The translations under genes and the position numbers were made by a program. From Fonsecaea monophora (Eukaryota; Ascomycota; Eurotiomycetes; Chaetothyriales; Herpotrichiellaceae), in the NCBI RefSeq assembly GCF_001642475.1, contig NW_019173967.1, positions 62,001 through 126,000 of the forward strand: a stretch of 64,000 bases of DNA, read 5' to 3'. The notes under the pieces were generated by a model. It worked only from the letters and a program-made list of their open reading frames with translations, ran no database searches and was not told the origin of the DNA. Of this stretch, positions 9,906 through 20,845 are shown piece by piece (the first letter of the stretch is position 1; each line of letters starts with the position of its first letter).

Positions 9906-12900
9906 ATGAATATGCGGCATGGCTGCGCCAGACGGTGTGATCTCGTCCACGTGCAGACAATGGCGAGGCTGCAATATCCTACCGGCAGGAGACTTCCTTG
10001 TTGGCGAGCAGCCTCCACCGCCGTACCACACCACCATCATGTTTCTCCCGTAAGTGAATGGCGCGATAACTCAGACAGCGTCTCGATCTTTTGTTCATGA
10101 CTGCCTCTGTTTATGTGCTGATTTGGAGCGAGGTCCATCTAGAATCCGTCTGAAAGCTTTCTTCAAGGAAATGCTGCAGACTACTTCGATAATATGTATG
10201 CACAGTGGAAGACAACCCCTGACGCCGTCGACAAATCATGGCAGATGTACTTTCGAAACTTGGAGGCTCGCACGGTAAGAGTGCAGTCGCCAGGGTTCCC
10301 GTCCACCTCTACTTCTGCACAAGATCTCGGCGACCGGACCATAGCAGACGTCGGCACGTACATAAATGTGAAAAGCCTCGTTCGGGCATACGAGACCCTT
10401 GGACATCTCAAGGCCGACATTGACCCTCTCGGACAACGCCATTACTGGACTCCTGCGCCAGAAGTTCCGGATGAGCTCGAGGTGCAGTCCCACAAGCTCA
10501 AGGAAAAAGACTTGGGAGTGGAAATCGACGTGCGTTCGGCAGGAATTCTCCCGTATTTCACGCAGAGCACACGGTCCAGTATGCCGGTTCGGAATATCAT
10601 TGCAGCTTGCGAACAAATATACTGTGGTACTGTGGCAGTAGAATTTGCTCACATTCCCAATGCTCAACAGCGCGATTGGATTCGCCAGCGGACTGAGACA
10701 CGCCACACAATTCGGTATTCAGACGGGGAGATGAAGCTGATTTTGGATCGTCTTCTTCGGGCCACACTTTTCGAAACATTTCTGGCGACAAAATATCCAA
10801 ATCGGAAGCGATACGGCTTGGATGGGAGCGAGACCTTGGTGCCCGGAATCCAAGCATTGGTGGACACGTCGGTTGAGCGCCACGGGGTGGAGAACTTGAT
10901 CATCGGGTCACAGCACCGTGGTCGCCTAAACCTGATGGGACACCTCATGCAAAGGCCAATGGAAGTCACCTTCTACGATTTCATTTCAGAGGGGAAGCCC
11001 CATGACAGCAGTCTTGATGGTGACGTCCTGACGCACTTGGGAGGGGACTGCGAACGTGAATATCCATCGGGAAGAATCGCTCGGATGTCTCTCTTGCCCA
11101 ATCCATCTCACCTGGAGGCTACGAACCCGGTTGCGGCTGGCAAGGCCAAGGCGATCCAGCATGACCAAGGGGACATGGAACAATCCAAATCGCTCTTCCT
11201 CAACATTCATGGCGATGCTGCCATTGCGGGTCAAGGTATTGTGTATGAAACAATGACTCTTTCAAAGATCCCCTCGTTCTCGGTAGGAGGAACAATCCAT
11301 GTGATCTTGAATAACCAGGTTGGGTTCACTACAGATCCCCAGAGCTCAAGATCCACTACATACTGCTCCGACCTGGCCAAGACGATAAATGCGCCCATAA
11401 TACACGTCAACGGCGATGATGTGGAGGCTGTGGTATTTGCCTGCAAACTTGCGGCAGATTGGAGAGCTCAATTCAAAACGGATGTCTTTGTGGACCTCGT
11501 CTGCTACCGGAAATATGGGCACAATGAGATAGACCAGCCAAAGCTCACTCAGCCTTTCATGTACGACAAGATTGCGCACAAGCTTCCGGCAGTCGACACT
11601 TACATCCAAAAGCTGATTCGAGACAAAGTCTTGTCGAAGGAGGAGATCCAGGAACGCAAAGCCCAGATCTGGGAAACCTTGTCGCATCAGCACGAATTGA
11701 GCAAGGACTTCCAGCCAGACAAGGTTGTCGCTGCCTCCGCATCTGGTGATAACGAGGCCGCATCAGCACAAACACAGATTTCAGCCCAGACGAGGATGGT
11801 CTTCGATTCGGAGCAACTGAAAATGGTCGTGGACAAGAGCATCACGGTGCCCGAGAACTTCACCCTGCATTCCACTGTCAAAAGAGTCTTTGATGCTCGA
11901 CAAAAGTCGGTGTCGGAAGGCGAAGTCGACTGGCCCACCGCAGAAGCTCTGGCCTTTGGCACACTCTGCCTGGAGGGCCATCGTGTCAGAATCTCTGGGG
12001 AAGACGTTGAAAGAGGAACATTCTCTCAGAGGCATGCTGTGGTTCACAACCAGCTTTGGAAACCCGGTGATGATTGTGCGGATGCACGGAGATGGACGCC
12101 ACTCGACCATCTCAGCCCAGACCAGGCGAGATTTCACGCCTGTAACTCACCCTTGAGCGAGTTCGGGGTGCTAGGCTTTGAGTACGGATACTCTCTTGGC
12201 TCACCTGACAGCCTGGTGATGTGGGAAGCTCAATTTGGCGACTTCGCGAACAATGCCCAGGTAGTTATCGATCAGTTCATCGCTGGAGGAGCCACCAAAT
12301 GGGGTCAGCACTCGGGGCTCGTCCTATCCCTGCCGCATGGCTATGATGGACAAGGACCGGAGCATTCGTCGGCCCGCATTGAAAGGTTTCTGCAGCTGTG
12401 CAACGATGATCCTCGTTCATACCCATCGACTGAGCAGGTGGAGCAGAACCTCGAGCGAGGCTGCAATATGCGAGTCGCTTATCCCACCACGCCTGCAAAC
12501 CTGTTTCATCTTCTCAGGCAGCAGATCCATGGACACTCCAGGAAACGTGAGTCGTTCACCCCGTTCCTCGCCTGTCGATTTTTTATTTTTTTTATTTTTT
12601 ATTTTTTATTTTTTATTTTTTTTTTTTTGCCGTATATTGGCTAACGAACTGTGAGAGATTTCCAACGCTCGTCATGTTCTTCTCCAAGTCTCTCCTCAGG
12701 CATCCGTTCACTCGATCCCCAATTGAAGACTTTGTGGGCGAGTCCCGTTTTCGGTCAGTCATACATGACTCGGTCAGCCCAGCGGCGGTCCGCAGCATCA
12801 TTCTCTGCTCTGGTCAAATCTACGCTGCTCTTCAGAAGTATCGCATGCAGAGTCAGGTCGATGATGATGTGGCCTTGGTCCGATTAGAGAAGCTTCATCC

Positions 12901-13192
12901 TTTCCCTTGGTCAGCAGTGACGACGATGCTGGACACGTACCATGGTGCAGACGATGTAATCTGGTGTCAGGAGGAGCCCATGAACGGTGGAGCGTGGTCA
13001 TACGTGCAGCCCAGGCTTCAAGCAGCTCTGGCGCACTCAAAGCATCACCGGCAGCTCGTATGTAGATATGTGGGGAGGGATCCAAGCGCCAGCACCGCCG
13101 TAGGCAGCAAGTCGGTCCACGAGGTGCAGGCACAGAAGTTGCTCCAGAATGCCTTCGCCCCAGCACATAAAGACATACGCTGTCACATATGA
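9906..13192 (+). CDS. 2-oxoglutarate dehydrogenase E1 component (thiamine-dependent), possibly splice-defective
   Basis: Thiamine-diphosphate enzyme that decarboxylates 2-oxoglutarate and succinylates the E2 lipoyl arm. Exon 1 (9906-10049; internal ATG at 9960) encodes a presequence, MARLQYPTGRRLPCWRAAS, and joins in phase to exon 2 (10143 onward), where SFLQGNAADYFDNMYAQWK is the N-terminal E2/E3-binding segment of OGDH-type E1. Landmarks follow: GSQHRGRLN, LTHLGGD, NPSHLEATNPV, HGDAAIAGQGIVYE and LNNQVGFTTD (TPP region), CYRKYGHNEIDQP, SGEDVERGTFSQRH and GYDGQGPEHSSARIER. Exon 2 ends HSRK at 12546 before a canonical GTGAGT. The last exon resumes at FPTLVMFFSKSLLRHP and runs to 13192. No canonical acceptor keeps the frame with that donor (see findings). 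About 1030 residues, normal for the family. Otherwise intact. Confidence 0.9.
12547..12657 (+). other. T-rich last intron of the E1 gene with defective acceptor
   Basis: Begins with GTGAGT at 12547, carries repeated T6-T8/A units and a T14 run (12579-12628), then a consensus branch site CTAAC at 12641. The only AG dinucleotides before the recognisable next exon are at 12654-12655 and 12656-12657, and both put the downstream exon out of frame with the canonical donor. A weak donor at 12551 or 12554 used with the second AG would restore the frame. Confidence 0.6.
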
Positions 13193-13259
13193 TCTGAGGA
13201 CTGTGCGGACGACTTCAGAGGCGTAGGTGGCCGAAAGGGTGTGGTCGGGAAACACATTA

Positions 13260-14600
13260 GCTTGACACGATCAATCAGTTGAGTGGTATCAATCTGAAGG
13301 ACCGTCTCCAATGTATCGAGCACGTATTTCCTCCGCTCCGCTATTCCAAGAACACCATCGATTACTTTTTGACGCACCTTGTTTTCCCAAAAGAGATGAG
13401 AGGATTCCCACACAAGTTGTCCGCTTCCGGCTGGGACATCGGCCAGATCAAAACGCTTACGACAAGTAGCTTTAGCGGGACAAGTGACTCTCGGACGACT
13501 CTCCCTCTCAGCGTGGCGCATCTCGATCTCCTAGAGCAGAAGCACACGAACGCATTAGTCTTAGAGCGCCTCCTTCGACCTGAAAATTCCGTCTAGCTTA
13601 TGCCATCTAGGGCGGAGGCCGGGGGGTCGACGGCGAAATGCTTATTGAATTTGGTGACAGAGATAGCCTCACCCGCGCGTAAGTAATTCTGGATGTCGGG
13701 GCCCAGATCCTGGAACTCAGCAACGTTGAAGTTGCACGGGAGTGGCTCAGGGGAGTGCGGGATCACGAACAGGTTCAGGCCGTTGTGTTCTTCAACGAAG
13801 ACGATGAACTTTCCGTCCTAGACCGGAAGGGACGAATTAAGCCTCTTCAAATTTCGCCTTCTGCCGCCTAACTCAATGTATGTGTCGTCTTCCTTAATGA
13901 GGCCCATACAAGAGGAACCGACATAAGACTACTAGAATACTACAAAGCCGCCGTGACTTTAGGAGTAAACTTAACGAAAGATAGATTGGTTCAGGTGAGT
14001 TTGCAGACTTATCGCTATAGGTACGACTGACCTCCCTACAGCGTATATAAGAATGAGAAAATTAGGGTAAGGACAGTCGGTTATCTTCTACGTTTCCGAA
14101 GAGATCTAAAGGAAGGTTCTAGCACGAAAACCACTCTCCTCGAACACAAGCACTGGCGTAGGCGTCGCCGACATTCTCTACTGGGCCATCACGGAAACCT
14201 GGATCGACGTTCGGCGGAGCATACCTTTGTGGGCTGTACAGGGACGGCGGTTTGAACACCAACATCAGCTGTAAGCTGATGCTTACATTGAAGGGGAGTT
14301 GATTGGGTCCAAAACTTGGGCCAGAAAGTTCCTTGAAAACGAATCACAGTCTCTGGAACACAGGTATCGACCCGGTATGCTCACAAATACAACATCCTCG
14401 ACGCAGGCCGACCAAATACGGCAATACAGCGCATTACAAACCGCTGCCTACTGTTCGATGACCTTGAATACAGCACCGCCACCCTACAAGAGGAACAGGA
14501 GCGTGAATTGTTGCCGGAGATTGTGCAAGAACGAGAGGCGTAAAGGCCCGAGCCTGCAGAGCCCGCGAAGCATCTAACACTTCGCAAGGGTCTGATCTTG
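13260..14600 (+). pseudogene. Decayed fragment of a giant DUF3638/DUF3645 fungal protein
   Basis: Reading across frames on the plus strand recovers successive conserved blocks of this large (~3000-residue) fungal family in the correct order: HLVFPKEMRGFPHKLSASGW, SSFSGTSDSRTTLPLSV and HTNALVLERLLRPENSV (13280-13590); then, in another frame, ILDVGAQILELSN, AVVFFNEDDELSVLDRKGR, FLNEAHTRGTDIR and VTLGVNLTKDRLVQ (13686-13994); then IRMRKLG, GQSVIFYVSEEI, DILYWAITETWIDVRR, IPLWAVQGRRFE and WARKFLENESQSLEHRYRP (14050-14375). Stops interrupt it at 13684, 13869, 14068 and 14107, and at least two frameshifts are present. Only a C-terminal portion remains. The family assignment is from memory of its motifs. 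In intact relatives the fourth block reads LDEAHTRG; here Asp is Asn. Confidence 0.85.
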
Positions 14601-15071
14601 CCGCCCATGGCGATGGCCTCATTGATACCGCGATAGCTATGGTCGCACTCCCTGATGAAATTCTACACCGACCAAGATATCACGCATCTCCTCAATCACA
14701 CCTCCAACTCCTTCAATCATGTCGTCCTGTTATAGCGAAATTGTCCGAAGATGCTCGAAAGAATTGGATTCTTGGTATGAGACAAAGATTGTTACGCAGT
14801 CGGACAACGCTCACTACATTTACTGACGCACACGTCCTTTACACACTGACATCTATGCATACCTGTCAGCCTTGTGTCGTTGGTATGTCAAGCTAAGCCC
14901 TTTTTGGGAGGGGGGATGACTGTTGCCGCCTTGTGCGAAACCTCAGCCTTAGAAAGCCTCAGCCTCGCGAAACTTGGTTCTGGCGGGGCTTTCACTCTTC
15001 CATTTAGGCATTATATCCTGCTTTAGACTGTGCATTCTGTCCGGCTACACTGTCCCTTCACCTCGTTTATT

Positions 15072-16235
15072 TTATATCTTCCTCCCCTGCCCATTCTTGA
15101 AGATCTCCTCAAAGACCTCGTCGTCCTGTGCGTGGCTATTTCCCTCGGCCAGGGTATTGCACAGCTGAAAACTGCACGCCAACGCATCCTTCTCAATCTC
15201 CCGATAGTTCCCGTTCTCTATGTATATCACCTGGCCGTTGCGGGCTTCGTCCGCGGCGAGCAAGCCCACCGCCCGCGCCACGGCGCTCGGGTCCTGGAAT
15301 TTGACACCGATGCTCTCCAGCCACTGGGCATCGAGGAGATTGGTCCGCGTCCAGTTCGGAGCGATGCTGTTGAGGCGGATCTTGTCCAGCTTGCGTACGC
15401 GGAGCTGGGGGAGGACGCCTCTTTGGAATCCCAGCACGCTGTGTTTGGAAGTCGCTGGGGAAATCGAGGTCAGCCTGGCATCCTGATGATGGAGGCATAG
15501 TTTGCATGGACTTACTATAGTCGGTCGCTCCAAAGGTCATGTAACCTGTCAATTCACTGTTAGCCCCCCGGAGCCGCTGTTATATCAGGAGAGTGTTGGC
15601 ACTTGCTTGTCGCCGAGGCTGTGAGGATGATGCTCCCGCCAGTTTCTTGCCGTGCCATGTGCCATATGGCCAGAGTGACGGTGTTGATCAACCCAATCAC
15701 ATTGATTTCATAGCACAGCCGAGATGGCTCCTTCGGTTGCCCCAGGTCATCCACTTGAAGGTCGAAATAATCTGCGATTGTGGCGACTCCTATATAATGA
15801 CATGTCAGTTGCCTTTTCGTCCACTTCACCTGGGCTTGTCTTGCCCACTGCGTCCCCGCATCAAGCCTCGAGGACTCTGATAGGGCTCACCAGCATTCGC
15901 AAATGTGACATCCACACGGCCAAACCTCTTCACAGTCTCCTGGAACAGATTCCGGAGGTCCTCCCACTTGGTGACATCAGTCTTGATGAACGTCGTGTTG
16001 GGGTATTCGTCGGCGGGCGGCTTGAGATCCGCATTCACCACCGTCGCGCCATTCTCCACAAAGAGCTTGAGTGTCTCCAGGCCAATTCCCGATGAAGAAC
16101 CTATACATGGTCAACGGTGAGCATTCCAGGTAATGTATGTGACTAAGCCCTAGCCTGGAGCTTTATACCTGTCAAGACGGCAACTTTTCCCTTGAGCGCC
16201 TTCAATTGATTTTCGTCGATCTGGAATGTAGACAT
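15072..16235 (-). CDS. Short-chain dehydrogenase/reductase (15-hydroxyprostaglandin dehydrogenase-like)
   Basis: NAD(P)-dependent oxidoreductase of the classical SDR type; substrate unknown. Five exons (16169-16235, 15891-16100, 15607-15789, 15516-15545, 15072-15454) join to 290 residues. Cofactor motif TGSSSGIG near residue 22, acidic residue in VVNADLKPP, TFANAG (NAG motif), catalytic Ser in IILTASATS and the catalytic YTTSK made by joining exons 4 and 5. The third intron only fits if it has a GC donor (GCAAGT): ACAA plus GTTAC gives S-Y-M in frame, whereas the nearby GT donor shifts the frame. Exon 4 is only 30 bp. It lies beside, and points away from, a GST gene. Intact by this model. Confidence 0.88.
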
Positions 16236-16834
16236 TGGGAGTTGGAATTTTTGTAACTATTCGCGCAAACTGTACAATGAGATACTCTGGCAACCCCTTT
16301 AATGGGTATTTTTTGGGCTCGTTTGATATATATTTGAACAGACTTGCCAACGTGACTTGCAGTATAACCGTTTACATTTCCATGGCTTCACTGCGACTCC
16401 TTTTCCATAGACCCGGGGCCCATGTAGGTCACCGGCTATTACCGTTAGTGTCTCGAAACCGGCCAAAGGGCCTTTGCCGACTTGTGCCGCCTTGTTTATG
16501 CAACCGGTTTTTTTTTAATGTGACACCCACTGTGCAGAGATTTCGTTACCAACAAACTAACCGTGGAATCAAGAGTTACGTACGAAAGGACTTTAGAGGG
16601 ACCACCTGGAGGATTGGGACATTTGTCAGTTTCGTTGTCAGTGGAGAGAGGGTCACACTCGGTGCGGTGTCTCCCTTTGCGTTTGATGATGATGTCCGCA
16701 TGGCATGGAGAGAGACTGACACTGCCATCGATGATCCCCTCAGTATAAATCCGAAGCGGCCTCAAAATTCACGCAAAAGGACAAGAACACGCCGACGTTG
16801 TTACTGTCACTGTCACCAGACCGCCATAACAGCA
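16236..16834. promoter_or_regulatory. Divergent SDR/GST intergenic region with a TATA box
   Basis: 599 bp between two divergent start codons. A TATAAAT element at 16744-16750 lies 85 bp before the GST start codon, a plausible core promoter. Reading frames across it (for example 16235-16891) lack recognisable protein content. Confidence 0.45.
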
Positions 16835-17602
16835 ATGCCGACGCCATTGAAGAAGCTCAAACTGTACTCCACGGCCGGTGGCCCGAAGTAAGTCGACTTT
16901 CCCACCCATATCGAACAACAACAACACCTGTCCGGCGTTTTGTTTGCTGACAGGCAATGGAAAAAAAAAAAAAGTCCCTACAAAGTCGCCATCATCCTCG
17001 AGGAGTTGGGATTACCATACGAGACGGAGCTTCTGGACGTGACGGACGTGAAGAAGAAGCCCTTTACCGACCTCAACCCCAACGGGCGGGTGCCGGCGCT
17101 GACGGACCCGAATACTAACGATGGCGACGGTTTGACGCTCTGGGAGTCGGGCGCCATCATCCAGTACCTCGTCGAGACGTACGACACTTCTGGAAAAATC
17201 ACGTATCACTCTTCGCCCGAGAAGTTCCTGCTCACCCAGTGGCTGCACTTCCAGGTGTCGGGCCAGGGCCCCTACTACGGCCAGTGCGCCTGGTTCACGC
17301 ACTACCACCACGAGACGCTGCCGAGCGCGCAGGATCGCTACCTCAGGGAGGTCGAGCGGGTCATCGCCGTGCTGGACGGCTGGCTGCGCACGCACGCCTT
17401 CCTCGTCGGCGACAAGTGCACCTACGCCGACCTGAGCTTTGTGACCTGGGCGGTCCTCGTGCCCTGGCTGGACAAGGACAAGAAGATCCCAATGTCCCAG
17501 TACAGTGCGTATAACGCGTGGCTGGAGAAGCTTGTCGCGAGGCCCGCGGTGCGAGGAGTTTTGGATCTGCTGGAAGAACGGAGGAAGAAGCTTCTGGGAT
17601 AG
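16835..17602 (+). CDS. Glutathione S-transferase (Ure2p/theta-like)
   Basis: Cytosolic glutathione transferase, probably detoxifying electrophiles. Exon 1 (16835-16887) encodes MPTPLKKLKLYSTAGGP; exon 2 (16954-17602) follows in phase, giving 233 residues, the normal length. The N-terminal thioredoxin fold shows SPYKVAIILEELGLPYE, NPNGRVPAL and LWESGAIIQYLVETYD, the cis-Pro and Glu-Ser glutathione-binding motif. The C-terminal helical domain has FLVGDKCTYADLSFVTW, the N-capping motif of GST. Exon 2 begins within a few bases of a run of 13 A residues encoding consecutive lysines, where relatives usually have a short Gly/Pro/Asn loop. That homopolymer could slip in sequencing or replication; the frame is open as given. 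Confidence 0.9.
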
Positions 17603-18489
17603 ATGCGCAGGAGTCATTCATTCCATATACGCATGGCTATGGACTAGGCATAACTTCCATTAGATTGCATTGCATTGATGTATCGACTTCTACAGCTTCA
17701 GAGCTACTGAATACCACTTAACTATCTCGTCACTATTGCCATCAGGATCCAGCACCGCTCTAGCATAGCTGCGATCGAATAGTTTCTGTGACACATTGGA
17801 GGTAGATTTAGGATCTCTATATACGGAGTTCGGAGTGGTGTGTGGCCAGTCCGAGTCCGACAGGTACGGCCGCAAGAGTCAAGCTTTTCCTCCCTCCGCG
17901 TTTCGATCTGGTGGGGAAGCGTGAACTGCTTTGACTGGCGAAGTCGCCATTGATCTTTCTGGCCTGGTGTTCCTTGGGGGTTTTGTGGCTGGCCGCATTA
18001 GGATGGTAGTCTGGATAGTCTTCGATCACGGCAAAGCACGGTGCTCAGCAGGCCTGGATCAACAACCATCGACAACCCCTTTTGGATGCTAACACTATCA
18101 GAGTGTCCAATCATCATAAATCATTCTGCCTTACGTACGTAACTCCCAGGAATACTCCACGTGTCTGGAGAGCTGGGACCGTGTTCCCCACGACCCCAGA
18201 TCCCCGGGAAAGTTGTCTTGTCTCTCGACCGCTAAGAAAGACACTTAGCCAGCCTGGTGTGGTAAGGTGATATCCCAGCGATGAACTATAGCTTCACACC
18301 TGGCGTACTGACCTCGTACTGCCCGGCCATGCCACGGTCGTTCTCGAGGCCGTCATCCGAGGTGTTCATCTGGAGCGAAATTGTAAAGGGTGTATATATG
18401 AACAGTCGAGACTCAAGATGCTGAAGTCGCAAGGCATATTGGTTGGTAAATCGACAGAGCTCGTCTTCATTATACCACTGTGCAAGACA
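17603..18489. other. Gene-free stretch upstream of the MFS transporter
   Basis: 887 bp with no supported gene. A TATATA-like element lies near 18391, about 100 bp before the downstream start codon. Otherwise I see nothing. Confidence 0.4.
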
Positions 18490-20321
18490 ATGTCCTCAAC
18501 CATGGACTCGCAGGGCATCAAAGTCCCCTTCAATTGGCTCAACTTCTGGACATGTATGGCCTTGAGCTTTGGCATGTTTGTGAATGGCTACCTCTCAGGG
18601 GTCATTGGCACCACCTTGGCCGACCCAGGCTTCGTCGTGTACATGGGGTTGGTCGACAGGGATGGTAATCCCACTGACAATTCTGAAGCCTTGATCGGTG
18701 CCTCGACGGGCATATTCCAGGTAAGTAGGCACACTTCGCCCAAAAGCCATTTTACTCAACCATCACTAGGCTGGCGGGTTCGTTGGCGTGCTCATCGGCA
18801 GCTGGCTGCTTGATCGTTTCGGACGGAAGAGAACCGCCATCATCGTGGCAGCATTGTGCGCCATATTCCAAGCCATCACTGCAGCCTCGCAGAACGTTGG
18901 TATGTTTATAGCACTGAGGTTCTTTGTGGGTGCTGCTGCCTTCATGGAGATGTCTATCAGTACGTGTCACCCCCTGCTGTTCAATGAGCACGACCTTGAT
19001 ACTGACACCTCGCAACAGCGCCTGTCTACGTTGCTGAACTGGCTCCGACAAAGACTCGCGGCCTGACCGTGGGCATCACTGGCGTTTGGGTAGCAGTTGG
19101 ATACGCCGTAGCTGCGTATTTCGGCGCTGCATTCTTCAATCTGGGAGAAACCATCCAGTGGCGTCTCCCGCTCGCGCTCGGCGCTGCCTGGCCACTGATC
19201 CTGCTCCCTGCGTTGCTTATCATCCCAGAGTCGCCAAGATACCTGTTGATGAAAGACCGATCCGAAGAAGCCCTCGCCGTTGTCTTGAAGCAGCATGCAG
19301 CACCGGGCCATGAAGACGACGCTCGGGCAGAGTTTTTCCAGATGCAACAACAGGCCGAGCTCGACTGCACCCTCGATGCTTCCTGGGTCGGATTTCTCAA
19401 ACACAAAACACACCGGCGACGAGGGGGATTGGTGCTCATTCTTGGCTTCCTGGCACAGACGTCGGGAAATCTTGTCGTCAATAACTATGTATGACTCCTT
19501 GACTCGGCCACTTGAGTGTGTGTTCAGGGCTGATATCGTTTGTGACAGGGTCCAAGCTTGTACGGCGCTCTAGGATATGGTCCGTTTGACCAAGTCAGAT
19601 TCCAGTGCGGCTACATCACGACGGCAATCATCTTCAGCATCATTGGGTCGCTGCTCGTCGATGGACTGGGACGTCGTTTGATCCTGATCAGCGGTTTGGC
19701 AGGCTGCGCGTGCATGATCTCCCTCGAGGCTGCCATGGTGGCCTGCTTTGCCCAAGAAGGGACGAACAAGGCCGGGCTCGCCGTCGGCGTTGCGGCCCTG
19801 TACCTGTTTGAGTCCTGCTACTGCTTCAGCGTCGACGTGTGTCTCTTCGTCGTGTCCAGCGAGCTCTTCCCCAACCACCTGCGCTCCAAGGGGGTGGCCC
19901 TAGCCATTGGTGCGTGTACCTTGACCAACATTGTCCTTTTGACGACGGCACCTACGGCCTTCCGAAACGTTGGTTGGAAGTTCTTCCTGGTAAGTATACC
20001 TCCTCGGCAACAGCATTGTCAAGCTCAAAGACTAACCGTTCTGAATAGTTGTTCATCATCACCACGGCATGCGGTGTTGTTTTCCTGTACTTCTTCCTCC
20101 CAGAGACAAGCTCTATCCCCCTCGAAGAAACGGCCACGGTGTTCGGCTTGACGGACGAGGTCGCCATCAAGGCCAAAGACATCTACATCGACCACACCAC
20201 CCACGAAATCACCGTGCACCATCAGGACGACATTGCAGAGGTCGGTCAGACGAAGATCAGGCAGCTGGAGGATGAGAAGGAGAGACGATCTGAACACAAA
20301 GAGGTGGCTGCGGGAGTGTGA
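18490..20321 (+). CDS. MFS sugar-type transporter
   Basis: Plasma-membrane major facilitator of the sugar/inositol/quinate porter type. Five exons (18490-18720, 18770-18959, 19019-19488, 19549-19989, 20049-20321) join in phase to 534 residues, expected for a 12-helix transporter. Family motifs: SWLLDRFGRKRTAII (loop 2-3 motif), VAELAPTKTRG (helix 4 to loop 4-5), PESPRYLL at the end of helix 6, LVDGLGRRLILISG (loop 8-9), SSELFPNHLRSKG, and YFFLPETSSIPLEE after helix 12. Polar C-terminal tail. The start at 18490 gives a short cytoplasmic N-terminus; an upstream in-frame ATG at 18418 exists. It precedes a P450 gene on the opposite strand, tail to tail. The substrate cannot be read from sequence. 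Confidence 0.92.
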
Positions 20322-20845
20322 TGGGAGGCGGCGGGGAGTCTGCTATTTGTTCAGCTACATGGGATCGAGGAGTCAGGAACAAGATATCTTCTCGCGGGTA
20401 CCTGTAGCGTAGCAATGACAAGCTGAGTGAAGGGAGGGTTTGTGTACAAATGTAAAAGGAGACATGGTGCAGGGCGGCTTACATTCTACTCTGATAAACG
20501 TATTGAGATGGACTGAAACTGTCGTGAAGGGACGGAGAGATTTACAAGGAGGCATCTAAACGGAACAACACAAATGGTTCCTCCTAAGGCGCCACAAATA
20601 GACTACATCTCTTCGTGTCATGAAGTCTTCTATCGCAACTACTACTCCCGGCAAATTGACCACAAGGCCTTCCATCAATACCAGCAGTGGCCTGCCTAGC
20701 TCTTACACACGAGAAATGTCCTATTAAATCTGGATATCCTTCCTTGCAAGTCGATGATAGTGACTCTGCAGGACAGCCGACATACCATCTCTCAATCTCC
20801 CTTGCTTCTCTATGCAAACATATTTCTCCTCTTCCTCTTTAGTTT
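20322..20845. other. Gene-free stretch between convergent transporter and P450
   Basis: 524 bp separating two 3' ends. No supported coding sequence or repeat. Confidence 0.4.

Noticed and set aside
10194..12644. E1 frame read straight through the T-rich tract to a stop at 12644
   Set aside because: The tail after RKR is a Phe/Ile translation of the intron. The true C-terminal region resumes at 12659, so read-through would truncate the enzyme.
13183..13521. 112-codon minus-strand frame overlapping the E1 3' end
   Set aside because: It is antisense to the conserved HLVFPKEMRGF...RPENSV part of the relic and has no motif of its own.
13593..13840. Minus-strand open frame of about 80 codons that looks protein-like
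   Set aside because: The plus strand at the same place matches ordered DUF3638 blocks (ILDVGAQILELSN and neighbours), so the minus-strand frame is the antisense shadow of the relic.
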